Source: Bordetella petrii
Lineage (GTDB): Bacteria; Pseudomonadota; Gammaproteobacteria; Burkholderiales; Burkholderiaceae_B
NCBI RefSeq assembly: GCF_017356245.1
Contig: NZ_JAFMZZ010000004.1
Coordinates: 472,286-536,285, forward strand
Direction: 5' to 3'
Length of the DNA stretch: 64,000 nucleotides
Every line of letters begins with the position of its first letter. Position 1 is the first letter of the stretch. Positions 28,316 through 38,544 of the stretch are shown one piece after another. Both the position numbers and the translations under genes were made by a program. The notes below the pieces were generated by a model, which was given only the letters and a program-made list of their open reading frames with translations, was not told the origin of the DNA and searched no databases.

Positions 28316-31000
28316 ATGTCGAAGCAACGCGCGAACAACCACCACGCCGGCATGGAAGCCCGCTCCCCTTCCACTGACAGCCTGGCGGGCCATACCCCCA
28401 TGATGCAGCAATATTTGCGCCTGAAGGCCGAGGCCGGGCCGCTGCTGCTTTTCTACCGCATGGGCGACTTCTATGAAATGTTCTACGAAGACGCCGAACG
28501 CGCCGCGCGCCTGCTGGGCCTGACGCTGACCAAGCGCGGCGCCTCCAACGGCACGCCCATTCCCATGGCGGGCGTGCCCGTGCACGCCATGGAGCAATAC
28601 CTGGCGCGCCTGGTCGCCCTGGGCGAATCGGTGGCCATCTGCGAACAGATCGGCGACCCGGCCGCCGCCAAGGGGCCGGTCGAGCGGCGCATCGTGCGCA
28701 TCGTCACCCCCGGCACGCTTACCGACGAAGCCCTGCTGCCGGCCAAGGCCGACCGCGCCCTGGGGGCCGTGTTCCTGGGCGGCAAGGCGCGCAACCTGCG
28801 CGCCGGCCTGGCCTGGCTGAACCTGGCCAGCGGCGAGTTCCGCGTCACCGAATGCGCGCCCGCCCAGCTCGAATCCGAACTGCACCGCATCGCACCCGCC
28901 GAACTGGTGTGCGCCGACAGCGCCGAACTGGCGCTGGCCTTCGACGGCGCGCGCACCCGCGTGCCCGACTGGCACTTCGAAAGCGACGGCGCGCGGGCGC
29001 ACCTGCTGGCCCACTTCAAGACCGACACCCTGGCCGGCTTCGACGTCGACGACATGCCGGCCGCCATCTGCGCGGCCGGCGCGCTGCTGCGCTACGCCGC
29101 GCGCACGCAATCGCAGGCGCTGGCCCACGTGCAGGGCATCGCGGTCGACCGGCCCGGCCAGTACGTGCTGATGGACCCGGTCACGCGCCGCAATCTCGAA
29201 CTTACCCAGACCCTCAGCGGCGAAGAATCGCCCACGCTGTTCTCGCTGCTGGACGGCTGCCGCACGCCCATGGGCAGCCGGCTGCTGCGGCGCTGGCTGC
29301 ATCACCCGCTGCGCGACAACGCCCCCGCGCTGGCGCGCCAGCAGGCCATCTCGGCCCTGCTGGCCGGCCGCACGGACGTCGCCCCTGCCTTCGGCGCGGC
29401 CGGCCTGCTGGAAACCCTGCGGGACGCGCTGGACGCCTTTCCCGATGTCGAGCGCATCTCGTCGCGGCTGGCGCTGCGTTCGGTGCGGCCGCGCGAACTG
29501 GCCAGCCTGCGTGATGCCCTGGCCGCCCTGCCGGCGCTGCGCGAGCTGGTGGCGCCGCTGGCCGCCTCGCCGCGCCTGGCCGAACTGGCCGGGCACCTGT
29601 CTCCGGACCCCGCCATTGCCGACCTGCTGCGCCGCGCCATCGCCCAAGAGCCCGCAGTGGCCATCCGCGACGGCGGCGTCATCGCCGCCGGCTTCGACGC
29701 CGATCTGGACGAGCTGCGCGCCCTGGCCGCCGACGGCGGCGACTTCCTGGTGCAGCTGGAAGCCCGCGAACGCGAACGCACCGGCATCGGCAACCTGCGC
29801 GTCGAATTCAACCGCGTGCACGGCTTCTACATCGAAGTCACCAAAGGGCAGACCGACAAGGTGCCCGAAGACTACCGCCGGCGCCAGACACTGAAAAACG
29901 CCGAACGCTACATCACCCCCGAGCTCAAGTCCTGGGAAGACAAGGTGCTGTCGGCGCAAGACCGCTCCCTGGCGCGCGAAAAATGGCTGTACGAGCAGGT
30001 GCTGGACACGCTGGCCGAGCACGTGCGCCCGCTGTCCGATTGCGCGGGCGCACTGGCCGAGCTGGATACCCTGGCCGCCCTGGCCGAACATGCGCGGCGC
30101 CATGGCTGGACCGCCCCCGAACTTACCGAGCAGGCCGAACTCGATATCGAAGCCGGCCGCCATCCGGTGGTGGAACGCGCCATCGAACGCTTCACGCCCA
30201 ACGGCTGCCGCCTGGACGCCACGCGCCGCATGCTGCTGATCACCGGCCCCAACATGGGCGGCAAGTCCACCTACATGCGCCAGGTGGCGCTGATCGCCCT
30301 GCTGGCGCGCACCGGCAGCTTCGTGCCGGCGCAGCGCGCCACCATCGGCAAGCTCGACCGCATCTTCACCCGCATCGGCGCGGCCGACGACCTGGCCGGC
30401 GGGCGGTCGACCTTCATGATGGAAATGACCGAGGCGGCGGCCATCCTGGCGGCCAGCACGCCGCACAGCCTGGTGCTGATGGACGAGATCGGCCGCGGCA
30501 CTTCCACCTACGACGGCCTGGCCCTGGCGTGGGCCATTGCGCTGCGCCTGGTCACCCACAACCGCGCGCTGACGCTGTTCGCCACCCACTATTTCGAGCT
30601 GACGCGGCTGCCGGCCGAGCAGGCCACCGCGGCCAATGTGCACCTGGCCGCCGCCGAATCGGCGGGCGGCATCGTGTTCCTGCACGAAGTGCGCGACGGC
30701 CCCGCCAGCCGCAGCTACGGCATCCAGGTGGCGCAGCGCGCCGGCGTGCCGGCCGCCGTGATCCGCCATGCCTCGCGCGAGCTGGAACGCCTGGAAGCGC
30801 AAGGCGCGCCCACCCCGCAGCTGGGCCTGTTCGCCGCCGCCATCGACGCCGATGCGCAGGCCGGCGCCGCCAGCGACCAGTCCGACGAGTCCGACGCTCT
30901 GCACGCACTGCGCGACGAACTCGCCCAGATCGACCCCGACAGCCTGACGCCGCGCGAAGCGCTGGATGCGCTGTACCGCCTGAAGGCCTGCATGCCATGA
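28316..31000 (+). CDS. mutS: DNA mismatch repair protein MutS
   Basis: An 894-residue MutS that recognises mismatches and recruits MutL. The mismatch-contact motif [10 protein letters not shown] is near residue 50, and domains II to IV follow. The ATPase Walker A is GPNMGGKST near residue 645, with Walker [11 protein letters not shown] after it and a C-terminal tetramerisation tail. The start is uncertain: the ATG at 28316 is used, but a GTG at 28277 and an ATG at 28352 are in frame and none has a strong ribosome-binding site. It overlaps the following cupin gene by 4 bases (ATGA). Confidence 0.96.
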   Translation: MSKQRANNHHAGMEARSPSTDSLAGHTPMMQQYLRLKAEAGPLLLFYRMGDFYEMFYEDAERAARLLGLTLTKRGASNGTPIPMAGVPVHAMEQYLARLVALGESVAICEQIGDPAAAKGPVERRIVRIVTPGTLTDEALLPAKADRALGAVFLGGKARNLRAGLAWLNLASGEFRVTECAPAQLESELHRIAPAELVCADSAELALAFDGARTRVPDWHFESDGARAHLLAHFKTDTLAGFDVDDMPAAICAAGALLRYAARTQSQALAHVQGIAVDRPGQYVLMDPVTRRNLELTQTLSGEESPTLFSLLDGCRTPMGSRLLRRWLHHPLRDNAPALARQQAISALLAGRTDVAPAFGAAGLLETLRDALDAFPDVERISSRLALRSVRPRELASLRDALAALPALRELVAPLAASPRLAELAGHLSPDPAIADLLRRAIAQEPAVAIRDGGVIAAGFDADLDELRALAADGGDFLVQLEARERERTGIGNLRVEFNRVHGFYIEVTKGQTDKVPEDYRRRQTLKNAERYITPELKSWEDKVLSAQDRSLAREKWLYEQVLDTLAEHVRPLSDCAGALAELDTLAALAEHARRHGWTAPELTEQAELDIEAGRHPVVERAIERFTPNGCRLDATRRMLLITGPNMGGKSTYMRQVALIALLARTGSFVPAQRATIGKLDRIFTRIGAADDLAGGRSTFMMEMTEAAAILAASTPHSLVLMDEIGRGTSTYDGLALAWAIALRLVTHNRALTLFATHYFELTRLPAEQATAANVHLAAAESAGGIVFLHEVRDGPASRSYGIQVAQRAGVPAAVIRHASRELERLEAQGAPTPQLGLFAAAIDADAQAGAASDQSDESDALHALRDELAQIDPDSLTPREALDALYRLKACMP

Positions 31001-32193
31001 AAACCCACCTGCCCCTGCCGCTGCTCGGCGGGCTCAGCCCCGCGGACTTCATGCGCCGCTACTGGCAGCGCAAGCCCCTGCTGATCCGGCAGGCCATGCC
31101 CGGCTTCAAGCCGCCGCTGAACATCGCCGCCCTGAAAAAACTGGCCCGCCGCGACGATGTCGAATCGCGCCTGATCTGGCGCGAAGACGGCGCCTGGCAG
31201 ATGGAACAAGGCCCCTTCGCACGCCTGCCCAAGGCGGGCGAGCCCGACTGGACGCTGCTGGTGCAGAGCGTGGACCTGCACAGCGACGCGGCTTCGGCGC
31301 TGCTGCAGCAGTTCCGCTTCATTCCCGACGCCCGGCTCGACGACATCATGATCAGCGTGGCGTCCGACGGCGGCGGCGTGGGGCCGCATTTCGACAGCTA
31401 CGATGTCTTCCTGCTGCAGGCGGCCGGCCGCCGGCGCTGGCGCTACGGGCGCCAGCAAGACCTGTCGCTGCAGCCCGGCCTGCCCCTGAAGATACTCAGC
31501 CGCTTCACGCCCGAGCACGACGTCGTACTCGAGCCCGGCGACATGCTGTACCTGCCGCCGCAAGCCGCGCACGACGGCATCGCGCTGGGCGACGGCTGCA
31601 TGACCATCTCGATCGGCTTTCGCGCGCCCACGCAGGCGGCGCTGGCGCGCGGCCTGCTGGAAGCCGCCGCTGACCAGGCCATGGCCCGCGTCGGCCTGCT
31701 GGGCGGCCCCTACGGCGAGCCGCCGCTGCCCGGCCCGCGCCTGGACGCCCTGTACCGCGACCCCGGCCAGGCTGCCGTCGACACGCCGGCCGCCCTGCCC
31801 GACGCGCTGGTGCAAGCCACCCTCGATACCCTGGCCAAGGTCCGCTTCGACGACGCGCTGGCGGCGCGCTTTCTGGGCTGCTGGCTGACCGAGCCCAGCA
31901 ACCTGGCCGTGTTCGACTCCGCGCCGCCCGCCGGCATCGACCTGGCATCGCACTGGCCGCCCAGCGGCGCGCTGGAACTCGACCGGCGCAGCCGCATGCT
32001 CTACCGCGGCAAGCAAGTGTTCATCAACGGCGAAACCGCCCAGGCGCCCGCCGACCCCGCCCTGCGCGCGCTGGCCGATGCCCGCCGCCTGGCCTGCGCC
32101 GACCCGCGCTGCCGGCGCCTGGGCAGCGCGGCCCGGGAATGCCTGGCGGATTGGCTGGACGCCGGCTGGCTGCACTATCGGCCCGATGTGTGA
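30997..32193 (+). CDS. cupin/JmjC-type ribosomal oxygenase (RoxA/YcfD-like)
   Basis: A 398-residue 2-oxoglutarate/Fe(II) oxygenase. The double-stranded beta-helix has the iron triad His131-x-Asp133 ([10 protein letters not shown]) and His192 ([12 protein letters not shown]). A C-terminal winged-helix-like region follows. E. coli YcfD/RoxA hydroxylates Arg81 of ribosomal protein L16, and the same reaction is expected here. Its ATG overlaps the mutS stop, so the two proteins are co-translated, an arrangement seen in several beta-proteobacteria (recalled). Confidence 0.88.
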   Translation: MKTHLPLPLLGGLSPADFMRRYWQRKPLLIRQAMPGFKPPLNIAALKKLARRDDVESRLIWREDGAWQMEQGPFARLPKAGEPDWTLLVQSVDLHSDAASALLQQFRFIPDARLDDIMISVASDGGGVGPHFDSYDVFLLQAAGRRRWRYGRQQDLSLQPGLPLKILSRFTPEHDVVLEPGDMLYLPPQAAHDGIALGDGCMTISIGFRAPTQAALARGLLEAAADQAMARVGLLGGPYGEPPLPGPRLDALYRDPGQAAVDTPAALPDALVQATLDTLAKVRFDDALAARFLGCWLTEPSNLAVFDSAPPAGIDLASHWPPSGALELDRRSRMLYRGKQVFINGETAQAPADPALRALADARRLACADPRCRRLGSAARECLADWLDAGWLHYRPDV

Positions 32194-32411
32194 CCCAAAC
32201 GCCACAACCGGCCCGCAATATGCCGGTAAACCACGCAGTTTTGTACGATCCGGACACTTAAGCGTGTCTATCTCGCACAGAACGCTAAGGTCTACGCGCA
32301 CGTTGAAACATCAAGAAATGCTCCACACTTATAAGTAAAGATTGTTACGTTCTGGATGCCACCGCTTTAATTTCCACACGTCAGCACCCCGCTGATTCCT
32401 GTAGCCTGACT

Positions 32412-32453
32412 ACTGGTTTCCCCTAACAGGGACACTGGTTTCCCCTAACAGGG
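32412..32453 (+). repeat. tandem direct repeat upstream of the small lipoprotein gene
   Basis: ACTGGTTTCCCCTAACAGGG occurs twice exactly, at 32412-32431 and 32434-32453, with a period of 22 bases. The CTAACAGG core appears a third time at the ribosome-binding site (32470-32477), suggesting duplication of the leader of this gene. Confidence 0.85.
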
Positions 32454-32484
32454 CCGCATGATCGTCATCTAACAGGAGTCCAAC

Positions 32485-32688
32485 ATGATCAGCAAAACCT
32501 TGATTCTTGCTTCGGTGGTTGCCGTCGCGCTGACCGCTTGCGACAAGAAGGAAGACACCGCGAGCCCGGCCGGCTCCGAGCCGTCGACCACCATGCCCGC
32601 GCCTTCCAGCCCGGCCCCCACGACGCCGGCTCCGGGCAGCTCGACCACGCCGGCGCCCGGCGGCGGCTCGACCACCCCGGGGTCTTGA
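32485..32688 (+). CDS. small Pro/Ser/Thr-rich lipoprotein
   Basis: A 67-residue protein with a lipoprotein signal: a hydrophobic core and the lipobox LTAC (Cys19). The mature part is DKKEDTAS followed by a low-complexity tail of Pro, Ser, Thr and Gly (PAPSSPAPTTPAPG-like repeats). Lys/Asp at +2 suggests inner-membrane retention under the +2 rule known for E. coli. AACAGGAG lies 7 bases before the ATG. The function is unknown. The leader carries a tandem repeat, and a bidirectional terminator follows. Confidence 0.75.
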   Translation: MISKTLILASVVAVALTACDKKEDTASPAGSEPSTTMPAPSSPAPTTPAPGSSTTPAPGGGSTTPGS

Positions 32689-32733
32689 TAGCACCCCGCC
32701 TGGCCGCCCCGCCTCAGGCGGGGCCAGGCAACG

Positions 32734-32764
32734 AAAAAGGCCGCGACATTGTCGCGGCCTTTTT
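32734..32764. terminator. bidirectional terminator between the small lipoprotein gene and bamC
   Basis: AAAAAGGCCGCGAC and GTCGCGGCCTTTTT pair across a three-base loop. A and T runs on both sides serve the convergent genes. Confidence 0.9.
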
Positions 32765-32788
32765 CGTGGGCGCGGGGCCCGGGGCGGA

Positions 32789-33910
32789 TCAGGTCATTTT
32801 GTCTTTCAGGACGCTGAGCAGCCGCTGCGCCGTGGCGCTGTTGTCGCGCTGGCCCGAGCTGTCGAGCACCGTGACCTGGGTCTGGGCGCCGTCCTGGGCC
32901 AGGTGGATGCGGTACTGCGCGGCCTGGGCCTTTTTGTCGCCCGAGAACAGGCGGCTGAAGAAGCCGGGCTGATCCTGCTTGGCGCCGGTATCGGTGTCGA
33001 CGTAGCGCACGAAGTATTCGCCGGCCGAGCGATCGCGGTCGTCGACGGCGAAGCCGCCGGAGTCGAGCGCCACGCCCACGCGGCGCCAGGCGCGGTCGAA
33101 GGATTCGTCGACCACCAGCATCGCGCCGTTGGCGCGCACGTCTTGCACCTTGGGAGCCTGCGGCGCGGCCTCGGCCTGGGCCACCAGCTTGCGGGCACTA
33201 TCGACGTCGGTGCCCAGGTAGACCATCAGGCGCGCCAGCATGGCGGCGTTCAGGCCCGGGTCTTCGTCGCCGTGTTCCCAGGCCACCTGGGCGTCATCGG
33301 GGCCCGTGCGCTTTTCTATCATCTGCTGGTGCGAGATGTAGATTTCGGTGTGGCCGTCGACGCGTTCGACGCGGGTGCGGAATTTTTCGCGTTCGCCGCT
33401 ATCCCAGGCGGTGTCCAGGATGGAGCCCAGCGCCTGGCGCAGCCAGCTTTCGGGGATCTTGGCGCGGTTTTCCGCCCAGTCGGTTTCAACCAGGCCGGCC
33501 TTGGGGCTGTTGGTGCTGACGGTAAAACCGGTTTCGGTCCAGAAGTCGACCACCTTGGGGAAGACTTCTTCGGGCGGCCGGTCGACCACCAGCCAGCGCA
33601 GGTCACCGTCGCGCTCGACACGCATGTCGTTGCGCTGCGGCAGCACATTGCTGGTTTGCGTGGCCGAGGCCACCTGCTGCTGCCCCTGCTGCTGGTATTG
33701 CGAATAGGTGGTGCTGCCCGACGCGGGCGCGCGGTAGCGCGGATCGCTGGAAGCCTGGGTCAGGTCGGGCGGAATGCTGAGCGGTTCGCCACGCCGCGTG
33801 CTTTTGTAGTCGACCGACTCGTCGTTGCCCAGCAATTCGTTGACATCACTGCAGCCTGCCAACAATGCCAGGGCCATCAATGCCGACGCAGCGGCATGAC
33901 GTTGATTCAT
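32789..33910 (-). CDS. bamC: outer membrane assembly lipoprotein BamC
   Basis: A 373-residue lipoprotein (lipobox LLAGC) of the BamABCDE beta-barrel assembly machine. The N-terminal part includes the BamC lasso-like region (VDYKSTRRGEPLSIPPDLT), followed by two helix-grip domains (about 100-220 and 265-370). The ATG at 33910 is preferred because GAGG lies 6 bases upstream; in-frame ATG and GTG codons at 33916 and 33922 overlap that site. It follows dapA by 15 bases, the classical dapA-bamC (nlpB/dapX) arrangement. Confidence 0.9.
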   Translation of the reverse strand: MNQRHAAASALMALALLAGCSDVNELLGNDESVDYKSTRRGEPLSIPPDLTQASSDPRYRAPASGSTTYSQYQQQGQQQVASATQTSNVLPQRNDMRVERDGDLRWLVVDRPPEEVFPKVVDFWTETGFTVSTNSPKAGLVETDWAENRAKIPESWLRQALGSILDTAWDSGEREKFRTRVERVDGHTEIYISHQQMIEKRTGPDDAQVAWEHGDEDPGLNAAMLARLMVYLGTDVDSARKLVAQAEAAPQAPKVQDVRANGAMLVVDESFDRAWRRVGVALDSGGFAVDDRDRSAGEYFVRYVDTDTGAKQDQPGFFSRLFSGDKKAQAAQYRIHLAQDGAQTQVTVLDSSGQRDNSATAQRLLSVLKDKMT

Positions 33911-33925
33911 ACGCATCCTCACTAT

Positions 33926-34825
33926 TTAGAGCAGGCCCGTTTCCTGGAGCGCGCGGCGTACCGTGTCGTGGTGTTGCGTGCCCAGTTCCACCAGGGGCAG
34001 CCGGTAGCCCAGCGCGGTACGGCCCATTTGAGCCAGCGCCCATTTCACAGGAATGGGATTGGCCTCGACGAACAAGGCCTTGTTTAGACGTGCCAGGCGC
34101 GCATTAAGTTCGCGCGCCTTGGGCACGTCGCCCGCCAACGCGGCGGCACAGAGCTCGTGCATGAGCCGAGGCGCCACATTGGCCGTAACAGAAATATTGC
34201 CGCGCGCGCCCAGCAGGATGAGCGCCGTGGCGGTGGGATCGTCGCCGCTGAACACCTGGAAGCCGGCCGGCGCCTCGCGGATGAGCAAGGCGCCGCGGCC
34301 GATGTCGCCGGTGGCGTCTTTGATGCCGATGATGCCCGGCACCTGCGCCAGGCGCAGCACCGTTTCGTTGGACATGTCGGCCACGGTGCGGCCGGGCACG
34401 TTGTACAGCACGGTGGGCAGGTCGACCGCTTCGGCCACCGCCCGGAAGTGCCGGTACAGGCCTTCTTGCGAGGGCTTGTTGTAGTACGGCACCACCGACA
34501 GGCCGGCCTGCGCGCCCACGGCCTTGGCGTGGCGCGACAGGTGGATGGCTTCGTCGGTGGAGTTGGCGCCCACCCCGGCGATGACCGGGATGCGGCCGGC
34601 CGCGTGCTCGACCGCCACGCGGATGAGTTCGGCGTGCTCGTCCATGGACACGGTGGGCGATTCGCCGGTGGTGCCCACCACGACCAGGGCGTCGGTGCCT
34701 TCGGCGATATGCCAGTCGATGAGCGACCGGTAGGCAGCGTAGTCGAGGCTGCCGTCGGGCTGCATCGGGGTGACCAGCGCCACCATGCTGCCCTGAAAAT
34801 GGATTGTTTCGGCGGGGGATGCCAT
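33926..34825 (-). CDS. dapA: 4-hydroxy-tetrahydrodipicolinate synthase
   Basis: A 299-residue aldolase-family enzyme that condenses pyruvate and aspartate semialdehyde on the way to meso-diaminopimelate and lysine. The Schiff-base Lys169 lies in [11 protein letters not shown], and Tyr141 (LYNVPGRT) and GTTGE (51-55) complete the active site. The ATG at 34825 is the family start, with GGAG 10 bases upstream. It is coupled to bamC and functionally complements lysC elsewhere in the window. Confidence 0.96.
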   Translation of the reverse strand: MASPAETIHFQGSMVALVTPMQPDGSLDYAAYRSLIDWHIAEGTDALVVVGTTGESPTVSMDEHAELIRVAVEHAAGRIPVIAGVGANSTDEAIHLSRHAKAVGAQAGLSVVPYYNKPSQEGLYRHFRAVAEAVDLPTVLYNVPGRTVADMSNETVLRLAQVPGIIGIKDATGDIGRGALLIREAPAGFQVFSGDDPTATALILLGARGNISVTANVAPRLMHELCAAALAGDVPKARELNARLARLNKALFVEANPIPVKWALAQMGRTALGYRLPLVELGTQHHDTVRRALQETGLL

Positions 34826-34910
34826 GAAGAATGGGCTCCGGACCCGGAACGACAAGCCCCGGGCGATGAACTGAGTCAGTCGAATCGCGGAGTTTAACGG
34901 ATATTGGCCC

Positions 34911-35558
34911 TTACAAGAACCAGGTGACGATGGCCGTCCCCAATTGCAGAATGGGCTGCATCAGGATCCAGAGCACATCGGTAACCAATAGCAGCAATAC
35001 GATAACCAGGCCGTAGGGCTCGATGCGCGAATACTGCCAGGCCAGGCGGTTGGGCAGCAGGCTGAAAAGTATGCGCCCGCCGTCCAGGGGCAGTATGGGC
35101 AACAGGTTCAGGGCCATCAGCACCAGGTTGACGTTGACGCCCGCCATGGCCATCTGGTACCAGTAGCCTTCCTGCAGGCCGCCGGCCAGGTACAGGCGCA
35201 TGGAAACGACCCACAAGATGGCCATCAGCAGGTTGGCCGCCGGCCCGGCCAACGCCACCCACAGCATGTCTTTCTTGGGGCGGCGCAGGCGGCCGAAATC
35301 GACCGGCACCGGCTTGGCCCAGCCGAACAGCATGGCCGGCCCGCCCATGAGCTTGGACATCAGCAGGATGCCCACCGGCACCAGCAGCGTGCCGACCGGG
35401 TCGATGTGGCGCATGGGGTTCAGGGTGATGCGCCCGGCCTGCTGGGCGGTGGGATCGCCCAGCATGCGCGCCACGTAGCCGTGCGCCGCCTCGTGCAGCG
35501 TGATGGCGAAAATGACGGGAATCGCGTAGATCGCGATGGTCTGGATGAGATCGGACAT
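34911..35558 (-). CDS. site-2-protease-type (M50) intramembrane metalloprotease
   Basis: A 215-residue polytopic protein. The zinc site HEAAH (His22, Glu23, His26) is in the first helix, and the third ligand segment is [12 protein letters not shown] near residue 155. About five to six hydrophobic helices and the absence of PDZ or CBS domains mark the minimal M50 subgroup. Its natural substrate is unknown. It follows the YciO-like gene by 13 bases on the same strand, a frequent pairing in beta-proteobacteria (recalled). No clear ribosome-binding site precedes it. Confidence 0.88.
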   Translation of the reverse strand: MSDLIQTIAIYAIPVIFAITLHEAAHGYVARMLGDPTAQQAGRITLNPMRHIDPVGTLLVPVGILLMSKLMGGPAMLFGWAKPVPVDFGRLRRPKKDMLWVALAGPAANLLMAILWVVSMRLYLAGGLQEGYWYQMAMAGVNVNLVLMALNLLPILPLDGGRILFSLLPNRLAWQYSRIEPYGLVIVLLLLVTDVLWILMQPILQLGTAIVTWFL

Positions 35559-35571
35559 GGACGGGAGGGAA

Positions 35572-36195
35572 TCAGAGGCCCAGCGAGGCCGGGTCGCCGC
35601 GGCCGCGGCGCAATACGGCGGGTTCATCGCCGGTAAGGTCGATGACCGTGGTGGGCGACTGCGGGCAGGCGCCGGCATCGATGACGGCCGCGAGCTCGTG
35701 CGCATAGCGCTCGCGGATGTCTTCGGCGTCGTTCAGGGCGTCGTCTTCGCCCTTGGGAATGAGCGTGGTGGACAGCAGCGGCGCGCCTACCTGTTCGAGC
35801 AGCGCCAGGGTGACCGCATGCTGGGGAACCCGGATACCGATGGTCTTGCGCGACGGATGCGAGACCCGGCGCGGCACTTCGCGCGTGGCTTCCAGGATGA
35901 AAGTCCATGGCCCCGGCGTGGCGGCCTTCAGCAGCCGGTACTGGCGGTTGTCGACCCGCGCGAAGTGGCCGATCTCGGCCAGGTCGCGGCACAGCAGCGT
36001 CAGGTGATGGCGCTCGTCCAGCCCGCGCAGGCGCCGCAGCGCGTCGGCCGCCGCCTTGTCGTCGAGGTGGGCCGCCACGGCATAGCTGGAGTCGGTGGGA
36101 ACCGCCACCAGTCCGCCGTCGTTCAGCCACTGCGCGGCCTGCTTCAGCAGGCGGGGCTGCGGGTTGTCGGGATGGATGGAGAAAAATAGGGCCAT
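35572..36195 (-). CDS. YciO/Sua5-YrdC family protein
   Basis: A 207-residue protein of the YrdC-like fold (GGLVAVPTDSSYAVAAHLDDKAA, PGPWTFILEAT, RKTIGIRVPQH). The family binds RNA and ATP; TsaC/Sua5 members make threonylcarbamoyl-AMP for tRNA t6A. This sequence fits the YciO branch, whose cellular role is less clear, so t6A synthesis should not be assumed. It probably heads a two-gene unit with the M50 protease and is divergent from the zinc protease gene across only 42 bases. Confidence 0.86.
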   Translation of the reverse strand: MALFFSIHPDNPQPRLLKQAAQWLNDGGLVAVPTDSSYAVAAHLDDKAAADALRRLRGLDERHHLTLLCRDLAEIGHFARVDNRQYRLLKAATPGPWTFILEATREVPRRVSHPSRKTIGIRVPQHAVTLALLEQVGAPLLSTTLIPKGEDDALNDAEDIRERYAHELAAVIDAGACPQSPTTVIDLTGDEPAVLRRGRGDPASLGL

Positions 36196-36237
36196 GGGTT
36201 TATCCTAGCATCCTTGGCGCTTGCTCAGGAGAAACAC

Positions 36238-37089
36238 ATGCGCATGGACAATTCGCGGGAAAGCCAGAACATCGAAGATCGCCGTTCGCGCGGCCCGCGT
36301 CTGGGCGGGCGGGGCTCGATCGGCATCGGCACGATCGTGCTGGCGCTGGTGGCCATCTACTTCGGCGTCGATCCCTCTGTGGTGCTGCAAATGGCCGAAG
36401 GCCCGGCGCCCGTCGAGCAGCAGGCGCCCAGCCAGCCGCCGGCCGACGACCCGCAGGCGCACTTCGTGGCCAAGGTGCTGGGCGAAACCGAAGACACCTG
36501 GAGCGCCATTTTCCAGCAGAACCTGAACCGCCAGTACGTCGCCCCCAGGCTGGTGCTGTTCCGCGGCGCCACGCCCACCGCCTGCGGCACGGGCCAGGCC
36601 GCCATGGGGCCGTTCTATTGCCCGGGCGACAGCAAGGTCTACATCGACCTCAGTTTCTTCGACGAAATGGAACGCCGCCTGAACGCGCCGGGCGACTTCG
36701 CGCAGGCCTATGTCATTGCGCACGAAGTGGGCCATCACGTGCAGCACCTGCTGGGAATCTCCGATCAGGTCGACCGCCTGCGCCAGCGCAACCCGGGGCA
36801 GGCCAACGCCCTGTCAGTGCGCATGGAATTGCAGGCCGATTGCTTCGCCGGGCTGTGGGCCCGGCATGCCGACCAGGCCCGCAACATCCTGGAAAGCGGC
36901 GACGTCGAAGAAGGCCTGAACGCGGCCACTGCCATCGGCGACGACACCCTGCAAAAGCAAAGCCAGGGTTATGTGGTGCCCGACGCCTTCACCCACGGTT
37001 CGTCGGCGCAGCGAGTGCGCTGGTTCAAGCGCGGCCTGGACAGCGGCGACCTGCGCCAATGCGACACGTTTTCCGCCGACACGCTTTGA
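36238..37089 (+). CDS. neutral zinc metallopeptidase (YpfJ family)
   Basis: A 283-residue protein with an N-terminal cytosolic stretch, one membrane segment at about 26-45 (GSIGIGTIVLALVAIYFGV) and an exposed peptidase domain. The zinc site is AHEVGHHVQHLLG, with a further conserved ELQADCFAGLWA. Cysteines near 115 and 127 and near the C-terminus could form disulfides. The substrate is unknown. The ATG at 36238 has AGGAG 6 bases upstream; the longer TTG start is unlikely. It is divergent from the YciO gene. Confidence 0.88.
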   Translation: MRMDNSRESQNIEDRRSRGPRLGGRGSIGIGTIVLALVAIYFGVDPSVVLQMAEGPAPVEQQAPSQPPADDPQAHFVAKVLGETEDTWSAIFQQNLNRQYVAPRLVLFRGATPTACGTGQAAMGPFYCPGDSKVYIDLSFFDEMERRLNAPGDFAQAYVIAHEVGHHVQHLLGISDQVDRLRQRNPGQANALSVRMELQADCFAGLWARHADQARNILESGDVEEGLNAATAIGDDTLQKQSQGYVVPDAFTHGSSAQRVRWFKRGLDSGDLRQCDTFSADTL

Positions 37090-37212
37090 TACCGCGCGGC
37101 CGGCCTCGCGCCGCCGGCTTCTTGTAAGATTACGCCCCTTTGCGATGCCCGCCATCGCCCGCCGGCCGCCCAGGCCGGCCCGCCCGGACCAAGACAAACA
37201 CGACAGCGGCCC

Positions 37213-37749
37213 ATGGCCAATACGCAAGCTCCCCTTATTACCCCGGCCGAAGTCCGCGACATTCTGGCCGAGCCCAAGGAAACCGTGAAAGCGGTGGCCT
37301 GGGCGGCGCGCCCCGCCGCCGGCCACGCCCAATGGATGGAATTCTCGTCGGCCTGCCGGCTGCGCGGCGAAGCCCGCGACGACATCATCTTCCGCGCCGT
37401 CTACCGGCCGGCCCGCACCGCCGTGCACGGCCAGGCCGTCATCGCCATGGCCGAAACCTGTTCGGCCAGCCTGTTCGTGGGGCCGCACCGCGTCATCGGC
37501 GTGGATACCGGCGACACCTTCCACACCAGCCTGGTGGGCAAAGGCCGGCAGCACTATCGCGGCGTGCTCGCCGAGCGCACCCACCGGCACGTCTGGCATG
37601 ACGACGGCGAAGGCTACGCCGAGCCCGTCGTGCCGGCGCTGGACGACATCGCCGCCCTGATCCCGTATTTCCTGCGGCAGGCCAACCTGGTCCTGGCGGG
37701 GGGCTTTGCCCACCCCATGAAGGGCCGCCAGATCGAATTGCTGCTATGA
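37213..37749 (+). CDS. uncharacterised protein, partner of the DUF1828-like gene
   Basis: A 178-residue soluble protein I do not recognise with confidence. It has no signal peptide or membrane segment. Noticeable features are the polar stretch ERTHRHVWHDDGEGYAEPV (about 123-141) and a C-terminal helix ending in FAHPMKGRQIELLL. The stop overlaps the next start by 4 bases (ATGA), so the two products are made together. A TAAGAT -10-like box lies near 37125. It could belong to a DUF family that accompanies DUF1828 proteins. No function is assigned. Confidence 0.7.
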   Translation: MANTQAPLITPAEVRDILAEPKETVKAVAWAARPAAGHAQWMEFSSACRLRGEARDDIIFRAVYRPARTAVHGQAVIAMAETCSASLFVGPHRVIGVDTGDTFHTSLVGKGRQHYRGVLAERTHRHVWHDDGEGYAEPVVPALDDIAALIPYFLRQANLVLAGGFAHPMKGRQIELLL

Positions 37750-38507
37750 CCGCGTTCCTGCAAGCCGCCGGATGGACCGTCCTGCCGGCCGGCGACCGCG
37801 CCGTGCGCGCCGTGACCCCGGTGCCCATGGGCCTGGACGGCCAGCACGGGGCATTTTTCATCGCCCGGCCCGACGAACAATCGTTCTACCTGACCGACGC
37901 CGGCGCGGCCGCCATGCACGCCGCCGCCTACGGCATAGAGCTCAATGCCAAGCGCCTGGACCTGCTGAACCAGGCGCCCGGCGTCAGCCTGGCGCGCTTC
38001 GACAAGACCGGCGCCATCATCGCCAGCGGCCCCGTCGCGCAATTGCAGGACGCCCTGTGGGAAGCCGTGAAGCTGGCCACGGCGCTGAGCTTCCAGTGCA
38101 CCCAGTGGATGCCCAAATTCAGCCGCCTGCGCTTTCGCGCCGAAGTGGGCCGCGCCCTGGCCGAAGCCGTGGGCAAGCGCCTGGTGCAAGGCGCCCGGAC
38201 GCAGGGCAGCAGCGGCCACATGGCGGATTTCGCCTATGCCGTGCGCAGCGCCGCGGGCACGGCGCTGACATATATCGAGCCCATCGCATTGAAAGCCGGC
38301 AAGAAGATGGACTGGACGCAGGTGTACCAGACCCACGGCAAGATGGCCGACGTGAAAATGGCCGACGCCGCGAACGGCCGCCTGGTCATCCTGGAAGACG
38401 GGGCGTCGGCCGAGGAACGCAACAAGGCCGTGTCCATCCTGGAACAGTCGGCAACCGTACGGCCGCTGGGCAAGGCCCGCAGCTGGGCCGAGATTTTCGC
38501 CGATTGA
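37746..38507 (+). CDS. DUF1828/DUF1829-like protein
   Basis: A 253-residue soluble protein. The N-terminal half (GQHGAFFIARPDEQSFYLTDAGAAAMHA...) fits DUF1828, in which a sheet with a FYLTD-type motif recurs. The C-terminal half (FAYAVRSAAGTALTYIEPIALKAG, ILEDGASAEERNKAVSIL) resembles DUF1829. These domains occur in phage and bacterial proteins of unknown role. It is translationally coupled to the preceding gene and followed by a hairpin with a T run at 38545-38576. Confidence 0.72.
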   Translation: MTAFLQAAGWTVLPAGDRAVRAVTPVPMGLDGQHGAFFIARPDEQSFYLTDAGAAAMHAAAYGIELNAKRLDLLNQAPGVSLARFDKTGAIIASGPVAQLQDALWEAVKLATALSFQCTQWMPKFSRLRFRAEVGRALAEAVGKRLVQGARTQGSSGHMADFAYAVRSAAGTALTYIEPIALKAGKKMDWTQVYQTHGKMADVKMADAANGRLVILEDGASAEERNKAVSILEQSATVRPLGKARSWAEIFAD

Positions 38508-38544
38508 TCGCCGGCCGCCAAAGCTGGCACTGCCGACGCGAACA

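Noticed and set aside
27887..30904. A long open frame on the minus strand, over 1,000 codons, running across mutS into the dodecin gene
   Set aside because: Only its last 72 codons (dodecin) are real. The rest is antisense to mutS, low-complexity (Gly/Arg/His/Gln) and a result of high third-position G+C.
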